The notes under the pieces are model-generated. The model did no database searches and was not told where the DNA came from. It was given only the letters and a program-made list of their open reading frames with translations. A stretch of DNA of 64,000 nucleotides from Eublepharis macularius. Lineage: Eukaryota; Chordata; Lepidosauria; Squamata; Eublepharidae. The stretch is taken from positions 8,414,552 to 8,478,551 of the forward strand of contig NC_072790.1 in NCBI RefSeq assembly GCF_028583425.1, in the 5' to 3' direction. The position numbers were made by a program, and so were the translations under genes. The stretch's first letter is position 1. Each line of letters begins with the position of its first letter. Of the stretch, positions 32,487 to 43,700 are shown piece by piece.

Positions 32487-32690
32487 TGAAGCTGCCTTAC
32501 GTTGAACCAGACCCTTGGTCCATCTGTGTCAGTATTGTCTACTCAGCCTGGCAGGAGCTCTCCACAGTCGCAGTTAGAGGTCTTTCTCATCACCACCTTT
32601 TAAGTGAAGATGCCAGAGATCGAACCCGAGACCTTCTGAAGTCAAAATGCTCTGCCATTGAGCTGTGCCCCTTCCCTGCAGCCTCGCTTG
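32487..32690 (-). mobile_element. tRNA-derived SINE (minus)
   Basis: On the minus strand the head reads GGCACAGCTCAATGGCAGAG (A box) and GGTCTCGGGTTCGATCTC (B box). On the plus strand ATGAAGCTGCCTTACGTTGA and GACCCTTGGTCCATCTG are the family body. A 126-codon frame lies over it but is only repeat sequence. Confidence 0.82.
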
Positions 32691-32924
32691 ATTACGCAAA
32701 GGAGCCCTGCCATTCTGCGCCTTTCGTCAACAGCGGCCCGCAAACACGGAGGCTGTTCATAAAGGCAACATCCCTCCTTTGGTATTTGCTCTTCACCGCC
32801 GTACCTGGTATTTGCAGGTACACTGTCCTCGAACAGAGAACCTCTCTATTTAGCCCTTATGACTAATAGCCATGGGAGGACCTCTCTTCTGGGAATGTGG
32901 CTACTCTCCTTTGAAAGCCATCTA

Positions 32925-33090
32925 AGAGCGGAACCACAAGTGACAAAAGGCACAGGTTGGACACTTGCCAGCTTCCCTCAAGTTTTGATGAGAAATGTAG
33001 GCAGCTTGGCGGAATGTTGGACAAGTGACAGTTGAAAAGTCCATTGGACAGCAGTCGGAGAGCCAAGCTGCAAGACCAGGATGCCTACAT
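32925..33090. mobile_element. MITE family E, diverged copy
   Basis: AGAGCGGAACCACAAGTGAC and GGTTGGACACTTGCCAGCTT match the left arm of the 28159 element. GAGAGCCAAGCTGCAAGACC matches its centre. The right arm is lost. Confidence 0.7.
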
Positions 33091-34912
33091 CGGGAGTCTG
33101 GAAAATGAGGCAACTACCACTTTAGTGGGGCAGAGGAATACCGCTGGACTGTTTGCCTTCCTAAACTTGACAAAAATATATCTTTAGGTTGGAAGGAGGG
33201 AAAAGTGAAATTGAAACCTTCAGTTTCAGCTGTAGAACAGTCTCTGCATGGGTAACAGAAAGGAACGTGTTAATATTTAAGACATAGTAAGGAGACTCCA
33301 GAGAAGTTCATGGGGTGGACTGTAAAGTCGATGTATAATTTATGATACTGTGCACACATGAATTTTTCCAGTTACCGAAAGTGTTTTGTTCTTTATGACT
33401 ATTACTATTTTCATTAACAAAGCTGTTTATCCAGAATAAAGTTTTTCCCACCTTTTCCCCATAATAATGTGTAAGGTTCTTGTTCGGGGGGAGACTTTTG
33501 AACACTTCTTTAGTAAGATTCGTTTTCAGAAATATGCTGAGGATCGCGCGAGGACATCCCACAACTGATATGCTTAAAATGAAAACACCGGCTCCTTAAA
33601 CTAAAATGGTTCTTTGCTTAACAATTAGTCTTGGATCCCAGTGTGGTACACACTAGCTTACAAAGCTAAAGACTGATGTCCAACATGGCGGGGGGGGGGG
33701 GATTTTCCAGACCACAAGCTGGCGGGAGAAAGGACCCACCACCAATCCTTCGCATTGTAGCTTTACTGTTTGGGTGTGTATTCATCTGTGTACTTAGGAG
33801 ATTGTGGCTGTGTCACACAGTGGGGGGTTTTTTAATTCAGGTGGTAAAAATCATGCTTGGGTAGGAAGGGAAGGCAGCAACCAGCAGTGCCCAACAATCT
33901 TTGGAACAGAAATATTTAAAAGATGCCTGCAGGCTCTAAAAGGTTGGAGATCCTGATTTAATGGTGAGTTAGGTCACCGGATCAGATTAGAATCCAGTAA
34001 AATTGGGGTCATACAGTTTCTGCATTGCAGCGGAGGTTTGTTAGGACTCTGGCCACAGCATTTTGAACCAGCTGCAGGCTCCATCCACTTTCAAAGGCAG
34101 ACCAGCATGGCACATGTTGTCGGGTTTTCTCCCAGGCGCTGCTGCGTTGGGTGCCGGGGTACCTGGCTTTGGCACCGCAATCTAATCTGAATGTTACTAA
34201 GGAATACACAAGAATGGTCAGGGCAGTTTCCTCCAGGAATGGCTGCAACTGGTGCACCAGCCTGAACTGGTGAAAGGCAGAAGTTGCCACTTCTGTTACC
34301 TGCTAATCCACAGACTAACAAGGCTAACTCCTCTGCTAATCCAGGGTTACTAAAGAATACCCCAGACTGCCCACCCGTTCTCTCCCGGGGGTGTACAATT
34401 CCTTCCAGAACAAGCAGTACTCCTGTAGGTGGTGGAGAGAGCCCTCAAGTCAGAGCTGACTTATGGCGACCCCTGGTGGGGTTTCCGTGGCAAGAAGAGA
34501 CTAGGAGAGGTGGTTTGCCATTGATCCAGCAGGGTTTCGCAGAGAATAATCTTCCTAGTACAAATGTGTCTATAGCACCACCTGGTGGAAATGTTGACGT
34601 CTGAAACTAAATATAACCGGATTAGCAGGGGATCTGAAAGTAAAAAAAAATGCATCACTCAATAAAAGGTCCTTGTTAAGATCTAAAGTATTTTGAATTA
34701 AATATTGATTCTTGGGGAACATAATGTGCATGAGGACCCATTCCTAAGCGCTGTATTTCCCCATATAACCATGAATCAATGCACATATTTTTGCTTGCCT
34801 CAGTAGCCAACCTTCACTAGCACTTACTTGTTCCCTCAAATCTTCCATGCACTGCGGAGCATTTGGGGAAGAGGATCCCATACCCAGCCAGGTTTGGAAA
34901 CAGGCAGAACTT
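33091..34912. other. Gene-free stretch with repeat scraps
   Basis: Contains a tiny scrap of the Penelope-like tail (GACTAACAAGGCTAACTCC near 34312) and CTGACTTATGGCGACCCC-type repeat text at 34450-34530. No exon supported. Confidence 0.4.
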
Positions 34913-35110
34913 GTAGGGCTACCATCCTCCGGGTAGGGCTCGCAGTTATAACTGAACTCCAGTGCAGAGATCAGTTCCCTGGAGGAAAGGCAACCCTGGA
35001 ATCAATGGACTCACATCCCTGCCGAGCTCCCCACCCTCCACAAACTCCGCTCTCTCCGGCTCTGCCTCCAAATCTGCAGGAATTTCCCAAGGCAGGGTCG
35101 GCCACCCAAC
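34913..35110. mobile_element. Palindromic MITE, family A, diverged
   Basis: TAGGGCTACCATCCTCCGG at the left, GGAATTTCCCAAGGCAGG and GGCCACCC at the right. CAGAGATCAGTTCCCTGGAG inside is the family signature. Confidence 0.65.
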
Positions 35111-35729
35111 CTCCAGGGCCACCCCTGAGTGCTCACAACATGCTGAGAACTGCGGGGGAGGGACGTGTGCGCGGTGGTCAGCCGGACTCTCCAGAAACCA
35201 GGGTCACGTGCCCTGGTTGAGCTGGGATGGGGCTGAGCGGAGGCTTCACCTCCCCACCCAAGCGCTCCCAGCCCTCACCATTTTCCTTGGCCTTCTCGTG
35301 AAGGAAGCGTCGAGAGTCTTTCCTCTTTTCCTGAATGTGGGAGAAATTTGCCAAGTAAAACAAAGGAGAACGGGTCAAAAAGAGGTCCGATGTTGCTCCT
35401 ACAGCCCTGGGATTCATCCTTACCCTGTCCTGTGGTATTTCCTGAAGCCACGGTGCCAATTCCTTGGCGCATTTAACCACAAATACAGAAGGGTTTATCT
35501 GTAGATGGCAGCTGTCTTTTAACAGCCTTGTTTATGATTTAGCATCTTTTTATGCCCCACCTTTCCCCCACACACAACGAGGACCCAAAGTGGCTGAAAA
35601 TAATGATCTATTACATCAATGAAAACACAAAAAAAAACAGTTAAGTCAGAGCGCATTCCTTCTGTCCCGTAAGCGTAGGGTTACCTGGTCCCCCCTCACG
35701 CATGCCAGCATCCATGCCAGGAGTCTATG

Positions 35730-36215
35730 ACTGTATGTGCACATGCCATGTCTATGTTCTGCATTTAACAGGTCATGTTGATGAGTGCTAATTGCCAAAG
35801 CTGTACTGCATTCTGTACTTGCCATTTGAGAGTCTAAAGGTAAACTCCCAGAGAGCCTCAGAGAGCTGGAAGAGGCCCCCACGTTATCTCTAAGAAATAC
35901 GTACTTTCGGTTCTAACATCCTTGGAGCAGATTGCTCCCAGACCCCAACGTAACTTTCTCAGACACTAAAATAGTTCTTTGTGTGGTTTGTGTAGTCTAA
36001 ACGAAGTCATTCCCACACGACTGTGTGAAGTTTCGCGCCAGAATGTAATGGACTCCGCAGGGGCGGGAAAATCTTCCTATAATTACTGACACCTTTGTTT
36101 GAATTGTCACTTCTGCCAACTACCACCTTCGGGTGAACACCTGTACTGCACAGATCTCAATAAAGCTGCTTCAACTGGAACTCCGGTGTGTTAACTGTGG
36201 AGGGCTTGAGGGACT
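35730..36215 (+). mobile_element. Possible LTR-like fossil fragment
   Basis: AATAAA at 36159-36164 is followed within about 50 bases by sequence of R/U5 character (GCTGCTTCAACTGGAACTCC). The stretch upstream is promoter-like in length. No paired LTR and no internal coding region are seen. Ends are approximate and the family unknown, so the call is tentative. Confidence 0.3.
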
Positions 36216-37267
36216 TACCTGCCAGGGACTGACATCCTCTTAGCCTCCCAGCGGGAGATGGGGGACCGGGCACTTACCTTTTGGCCGGGCCCACGAGGCT
36301 CCTTCCAGTAAGCGACATCATTGAGCGGACGGGCGTGCCGGCGTGCATGTGGTGCAACACAGCCACCCACCGGAAACGATCTACCATCAATATACTCTAC
36401 AGGAGTAAGTTTTTTTGAGAAAACTAGCGTCCACTTATACTTAACTAAGCAGGAAACTGTTTTGGGTATTCCTCTTTGTAAGAAACCAAAGAACTCTGCA
36501 GCATTCTCAACTCTGCGCTTGTCCACTGCAGAGCAGGAGAGGATAACGTGTGTCAGGAGGAACTTCCCTTTTTGTAATTGAACTCCAAGTTGCCAGAGAA
36601 GAAACAACGAACGTTCAGAAAAAGATTTTCAGACCTTTTTATCAAAGGTAGTAAGACCAGTAGGAAAAAAAACCAAACAACAGGCACCCGTATTCTGTAT
36701 TATCAAAGACAGCGTTACGTGGAAGAATTCAGCTGTCAGGAGGAGATTTTGATCGCCATCTGCTTATCTTTCCAGGCGTTGTACTTTCAGTAGAGAAAGA
36801 GCTGCTGCTGACATATTTCTCTCCACCACCAAAAACGGGAACATGAGTGTGGTCAAACGGTCTCCTCCCCACATGTTCACTGACAAAAATGCAGGATCAG
36901 AAAGACTGGTCCACAATCCCCTTTTCTGCCACTCCCAGCATGACGGGGAAGTCAGCACTTCCAAACACAGGTCCGGATCCGCCAGAGCATTTCCACGGAT
37001 GTCAAGGTTTCCTTCCGTCCATGGAGCAGGACTTCCCTGTCTTCCCCCCTCCCTCCCGCTGATGTTCTTGGAAAGTTTGTCCCCTCCACCAGGCACAGCA
37101 CTGGAGGAGGGGGGGGGGCAAGCTGAGATGCAGATGGAGAGGGGGGAGCCATGCTCTGGGGACAGAAACACGGCTACCCACACAGCTACCCGTCTAAAAT
37201 TGTACCAGTCAAGTAATTTGTGAATAAGTGGCTTGGCTGAAATAAAACTACACACCAATTATCATTT

Positions 37268-37573
37268 TTAAAAAAACAAACCACAGCTTTATTCTTTAAC
37301 AGGCAACATTTCCTAAAGGGAACTTGACTATGAAGGGCCTAAGAAAGTCAACATATAACCTGAAAAATAGAAACTGAACATAAGGACAAAAAAACCCCGC
37401 ACAAATAATTATGTTTCCTTAACGTGTGCGTAAGACTCTTACAGACGTCTCTTTGAATGACCCAAGAAATTTCATACAATATATTTCTTGTTAAGTTTTC
37501 ATTTCTTGTGAACCACAATATACCAAAACTCCGATGCTTCATATAAAAAAGCGAGTCCTTTGAGGGTTCCAGT
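37268..37573 (-). other. SNRPB2: SNRPB2 3' UTR (end estimated)
   Basis: About 300 bases of AT-rich sequence follow the stop codon before a consensus polyadenylation signal. The exact 3' end is inferred from that signal. Confidence 0.6.
37288..37293 (-). terminator. SNRPB2: SNRPB2 polyadenylation signal AATAAA
   Basis: AATAAA read on the minus strand, about 280 bases past the SNRPB2 stop codon. It is the first consensus signal I see downstream of the gene. Confidence 0.6.
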
Positions 37574-37733
37574 TCACTTCTTGGCGTAAGTAATTTTCAT
37601 GGCATGGGAGGGGGTGATTTTGAAGCCCTGGAGAGCATCTCGCGCAGCTCCTGCCTGGCCTTCATTTTCAAACTCCACAAACGCAATGTCGTGTCTGCCA
37701 GGGACCAGTCGCACTTCTTTGAAACCAGGGAAC
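37574..37733 (-). CDS. SNRPB2: SNRPB2 exon 7, coding part (end of RRM2 and stop)
   Basis: The acceptor TCAAG lies before 37733. The exon completes Gln173, encodes residues 174-225 and ends in TGA at 37576-37574. It contains the RNP1-like HDIAFVEF and the family C-terminus MKITYAKK. Confidence 0.96.
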
Positions 37734-40700
37734 CTTGAGAGGGAGACAGGGAGGGAGGGAGGAAGAATTGCTTATTTACAGCATTTATTTCCTGCCCAAT
37801 CAGGGCAACCACGGCGGCTTTAGACAAGATCAGGTTCTTTATTGAGTTACGTGGCTGCTCTCGTTCTCTTAACAAAGGAAAAATAAAGTTGAATGCTGCA
37901 GACATTCTCTTGCCCAAATTGCTACACACGCGAAGGCCCCTAATCAGCAAAGGCATCCCCTTGCCAGCAAGGCACAAACACGTGTCTATAGTGGGGTGCT
38001 ATTCTGGGATCTTTAACCCGCGTGTTCCGAGGTCCAGACTCAGCACAGAACTCAGAATAACTAGGGGGAACAAGCACTCTTGAAATGAAAAGGGTTTTCA
38101 TTGAGATAACATAAGCTAAATTAAACAACTGTTACGAGAAAAGAGATTGCAAAACAGCAAGCCAAAAAGAATATTCCCTAACAGCTACGTGTCTATAAGG
38201 GAAAACAGAATGGGGCGGGGGGGGGGGGGGGTGATCGCATTTGACCCGTCCTGCAGAGTGTGGAAATCCTGTCTAGTCCTCGTGTGGAGAACAGAGGAGT
38301 GGGACGTAGAGACAGAGACCCACAAGCGTCTCCAAGCAGCCTGTGCCACTCGGGGGCAGTGGCTGGAAAAACTGCTGCAAAGTACTGCGCGTTTGGGGGG
38401 CTATATGTGTAGTGCAGGTGTTCTTGATCTGGAATGTGTCGGTCACTAATCCTGAAATGTGGTTATCCTGCCTTGGACCAGTATTGCTGTCTACCGCAGT
38501 GGCCTTCGATCTTTCCAGACTGAGGGCCTGCATGAAACCTGCTGAGCGGCAAGTAGGTCAGGAAGATATATGTGACATCAGTTACGGGACAGGGAGAGGG
38601 AGACAGAGGGCTATGACCCCCACCAGGGTCAATGCCAGAGCCGTGTCAGGGATACAAACGGAGCCCCAGAAGCTGAAGAACGAGCCAAGGGTCAGGGCCA
38701 TGGAGGAACCTTTGGACAAACGAGAGCCCTCCCCGTGCCATCCTGCTTGCATGCAAGAGGTGCCAGAAGGTGTGCTGAACCCTCCCTTTCCACATCTGCA
38801 CGCTGGCAGGACGTGCTGCCCCAAAGCAGCAAAACCGGGGAGCTCTGCAGGGGCAGGCAACCCAACTCAAGTGTCCAAGGCTCATGGGCTGAAGACTCCC
38901 ACCGATCCACGGCATCTCCTCTCTTGTAAAGCCATTTCGAGTGCATGAAGCTACGGCCGACTCCGTTTTCATGCTAGGGCTTTTAAAAGCTGTCCCAAAG
39001 ACTTGAGTCAGAGTATGAACACAAACGCCCCAAATGGAATCGGAAGGAAACGGAGGAGGAGGAGGATTCCTGAACCCGACACGGTCAGCTTCCCAGGCTT
39101 AATTTTTCTTTTTTAAAAAAGGAGTGACATATGCCCAGCGACCACACTCAGCCACGCCTGAGGCCTGCCTCCAACCTGAGTGGCTCCTTCACTGGTGGAA
39201 AAGCCACTTGAGAGGAAAGAGGGCGCAAAGCCTGGCTGAGCCAAGCGGGAGAACGTAGGGCCGACATCCTGGCGCTCCCGACTCCCTAAGCGCCAAGTCC
39301 GGACCAAGAGACAGAAGACGGGCAGTTTTAACGCCTCATTATACACATTAATACCACCAAGAGAAAGTCAATTAACCGCAGTGCCTGGCACCGGAATTCA
39401 TCCTCCTTGAACAGAACAAAGGCAGCCAGCTCGGAGCATTGTATCTCACAACAACACCCCATTTTTCCTCTCTGAATGTTTAGGAATGCGAGTATGGAAA
39501 GAGGCGTCTCGGAGACCTCCACCGCCCCCTCGTCGGCCTGCACCGAAGCGGCAGAGGCCTCCATTCATCCCCAGTGCAGACAGCAGGGGGTCACCCGGGC
39601 TCACCTCCCAACCGAGGGCACAAAAGCACCACAAAACCGAGAGCGTGGGAAGCCGCTGCCAGGGACCTAAGGAATCCAGGCACTCTGCTATCTCACCACC
39701 GGGTCTCCTCAGGACCAGAGGGTTACGAAAGAGTGAAGCACAACAAAGGAGGGGAAAGGGCACCGAGTTCCAGGCACACTCACTGATTAAAGAGCATCGA
39801 CAACATCATTTCATTTGTCTCCTCCGGCAAGTTGTTCAGGAAAAGGATGTAGTTGGGCGGATTATCGGGCACCTACAATAAAAACACACATTTGCTTTCA
39901 TAAACTGTAATCATTTTTTTGTTGGCACTCCTGGTTATTCTACAAGTGTTGTTATATTTGATTAAAAAAACGGACTGGGAGTGGGCTAAGAACGGCACGA
40001 TCCCGTACAGGGTTACTCCTGAAAAGACTGAAGAAACTGCACGGGGAGCAATCATAAACAGGTCTACTTCACAGTAAGTGCCATTTTGTTCAATGAGGCT
40101 TACTCCCATGAAAGTGTTCTTAGGATCACAGCCTGAGGCTACTGCAGATCTTCTAGAAGACAGCCAGCATAGTGCAGCGGCCGAGGGTCAGACCAGGACC
40201 TGGGCAACCCCCGTTCAAACCCCAGCTCTCTCCCAGAAGCTTGGTGGGTGACCTGGAGCGAGTCACACACTCTCAGCCTAACCTACCTCACAGGGCTGTT
40301 GCTGGAAGGATAAGATGGAGGAAGGGGCAATACTGCAAACTGCTTTGGGTCCTCATTGGAGAGAAAAGTGGGGTATCAGTGAAATAAATAAAATAAACAC
40401 TAGGTTTTCCAGTTCAGAGCAGCTCTCAAGGATGCCTTGGATCCAGCTGACGGTGACTTTCTTGCCTCACCTCCTGCTGCAGACCAAACAGTCCCTGAAA
40501 GCCTTCTGGGTCACAGCAGGATCGGTGGAAGCAAGGAAGCCATGCTCCGGGGCAGAAACCCTCCCGCCCACAGAAGCACTCCGCTGGATCCAAGCCAGTC
40601 ATTCACTCCGTGTCGTCAGAGAGCTGCATGCGAGGGGCCCGGCTGCAGCGTTGTGAGCTGAGCAGCAGCTACAAGGAATGGAAATATTCTTAGCAATTAT

Positions 40701-43700
40701 TCAGCCTGCCCATTTTCATGATACAAGAACAAACACTGAGGCACGGCTGGGACGGTCAGATTTCATTGCATACTTCGGACCCAATTCATGTTTCCTTTTA
40801 AAAATGAGAAGAAAATAATACCACATTTGTTCAGAGGGATTATAACTGATCGATTAGTTTACTATCATCAGAAGCAGGTCTCAGAAGCCGTTCTGCTTCA
40901 GACAAAAATGGCTATATACAAAAAGTACGTTATTCAGGATGGGCAAATGTGAAAACTAGTTGAGTTTGTTTGAGGGAGATAAAGAGGGAGAAAAGATCAC
41001 CTGCTGATTCTGCGCAGAGCTGGCTTGGGCGTTCGCTGAATTCTGGTTTGCTCCCTGTTAAGAAAGAATGAGAAGATCGAATCTACTTTTATTCCAGAGT
41101 CCAGACCTACAGTCAGAGAACGTTCTGTTAAAAAAAAAACCCTGAGTTCTTAAGCCAGGCGGCTTGCAGTTCTTTGAAATGTTTGCCAATAGGAAACACC
41201 CGGTCTAAGCACGCGGCAGCCCCCTCCCACTGGCCCAGTTTCCCACGGCCTCCGCAAGCACCAGGGATATGGAGAAAAGCTATTTTTATAGTGCAATCCT
41301 AAACCGAGTTACTCCAGCCTAAGCCCACTGATTTCAACGGACTCAGACTGAAGCAACTCTGTTTAAGAGTGCACTGTAGGCGTCCTTGTCTTTCCAGCAA
41401 CCTCCGAGGATATTTTTCTGCTTACTCCTTGGGTTCTCCTCCGCAAAGATCCCCAACATTTGATAAGACAATAAGCAGTCTCATGACATCCCTATAAAAC
41501 TAACACGTTTCTTGTGGCCTACGCCATCATGAACTGGAGCCGTCTTCACCCAAAAAAGGGAGAGAGGTGACAATTTTCATACACATTTAATGAGAAAGGC
41601 CGGCTTTTAATCCCCTAGCGCGTAAGTCCTACACTCTCCACTGCAGCACAGGATGCTTTAGGCAAAGAAGAGTTAATATTTTGGAAGGATCCGGTTAGTT
41701 GAATAAAAGCAACAAAATGTTTTCTGATTCAGAAAAGCAAGTCCGTAGAACTCCGCAGAGTGAAATAAAATACACAGGCCTGCCATTTCTTAAATGCATC
41801 TCTGTGGACGACAGCTCCCATCGTGCCCAACTAGGCCAGATTTAAGGGCTCCTCTTGTCTTGCTTCGGCAACAAACGTCCCCAGGCAAATTATATGTCCT
41901 CAGTACAAAGGAGTCAGTTTTGGAGCTGAGAAGGCTTAGCACAGCTCACAGAACACGCACAATTCTTCTGTATACACAGCCCAGCACAGTTATCCCACCA
42001 ATTATTAATAATTTTAGGCAAACACACACGTGAGCGGTTTTATTCTCTGACCAATGATATTTACAAGTTGTTCAGGACAGTGAAAAACTAGATTGCCAAA
42101 GACCCTTACCTGATTTGGCTTTTTGTTTGCATTCGCAGACTGTTCCAGCAATTTCGATTTCTTTTTTTCCTTTCTCTTCTCCTTATCAGCAAATGTACCA
42201 CGCATTTTAGAAATGACATCGGAGTCTGTTTTTGCATACTGAATACGCTGTTGAAATGAGAAGATTGATACGTTTTGCTATGCCAAGCAATCTGCGTTAA
42301 GCTTCATCAAGGCTGCCACTCTCGAGCCAGATGTTCAGAACACAGGATGCAGGTGGGAACGGATCCAAGGTTATGCAATATTTGGGTAACAACTGAATCA
42401 CTCGGTTGTGTACTGACACTCAAAACGCAGGATTTGTGTGTCAATTCAGTACATTTTTAAAATCCCACTTCCTTTCCAAGGGGATCAGGATAGCTATGTG
42501 GTTCTTCTCTCTGTTATCCTCACAACCACCCTGAGAGACAAATCAGGGGCTGAGACAGGATGGCTGGCCCAGAATCACCCAGTAAGCTCCACAGCAGAGA
42601 AGCCATTCTATCAGGGTCTCCCAGAACCGGGTGTGCATCCCACCACAGAATGAGACCTCCCTGCTTCTCCCTCCTGCTGCAGCGCAGGGAGCTCCCCAAC
42701 CAACCACCCCATTTTGTTCCTGGGAGTTAGAAGACGCTCACGTATAGTGTCAGGGGCAAAGTAGGAGGGCAGAAATTTGGTGGAGGTAAATTGTTTCAGC
42801 GGTTTTGGTTGTATTTGTTCTAATTTGGTGCCTGCATTTATTCTTTTTTTAATTCATAAATTTGTGCATTTTGATCTGTAGACTTTTAATATTGTTTATT
42901 GGACTGTTTCTAATTTGAGTCCTTGCAACCTGATGATTTCATTGATCCTGAGGAGTTAGCCGTGTTAGTCTGTAGTAGCAAAATCAAAAAGAGTCCAGTA
43001 GCACCTTTAAGACTAACCAATTTTATTATAGCATAAGCTTTCGAGAATCAAGTTCTCTTCATCAGATGCCTGATCAAAACTGGGCAGATGTATTGCCACA
43101 GTCCTACAGGCCTGTGTACAATGTCGGAAACTCAAGGGTCCCCATCAACAACAGAAGATGGCTGACCTGCCACCGGAACGACTCAGTACCGAGCCCCCTT
43201 TCACCAATGTTGGACTTGACGTGTTTGGACCCTGGAATGTGGTGACGCGCAAAACCAGGGGAGGACAGGCCAACAGCAAACGATGGGCAGTGCTTTTCAC
43301 ATGTCTGAGTATCCGAGCCGTGCATATTGAAGTGATCGAGTCCATGGATACCTCCAGCTTCATAAATGCCCTCAGAAGATTCCTTGCCATACGGGGACCT
43401 GTCAAGCTATTGAGGTCTGACCGTGGAACGAACTTTGTTGGTGCCTGCAAGGAGCTGGGAATCAATGGAAGCACAGATCTTGATCCAACCCTCAGCAGCT
43501 ACCTGAGTGATCAGAATTGTAAATGGATCTTCAATCCTCCCCATGCCTCTCACATGGGAGGAGTGTGGGAACGCATGATTGGCATTGCGCGCAGAATATT
43601 AGACTCTATGCTAGCAGGAAAACCTTCTCTCACTCATGAGACCTTAACCACCCTCCTGGCAGAGGTGTCTGCTATCATCAATGCCAGACCTTTAGTTCCA

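Noticed and set aside
32552-32690. Possible tRNA gene on the minus strand
   Set aside because: A- and B-box text is present, but the cloverleaf stems are degenerate and it continues into a SINE body.
32486-32866. 126-codon plus-strand frame
   Set aside because: Its first half is the body of a tRNA-derived SINE in reverse.
38343-38948. 201-codon plus-strand frame in SNRPB2 intron 6
   Set aside because: No recognisable domain, low-complexity Pro/Arg-rich text, antisense within an intron; no supporting splice or promoter signal.
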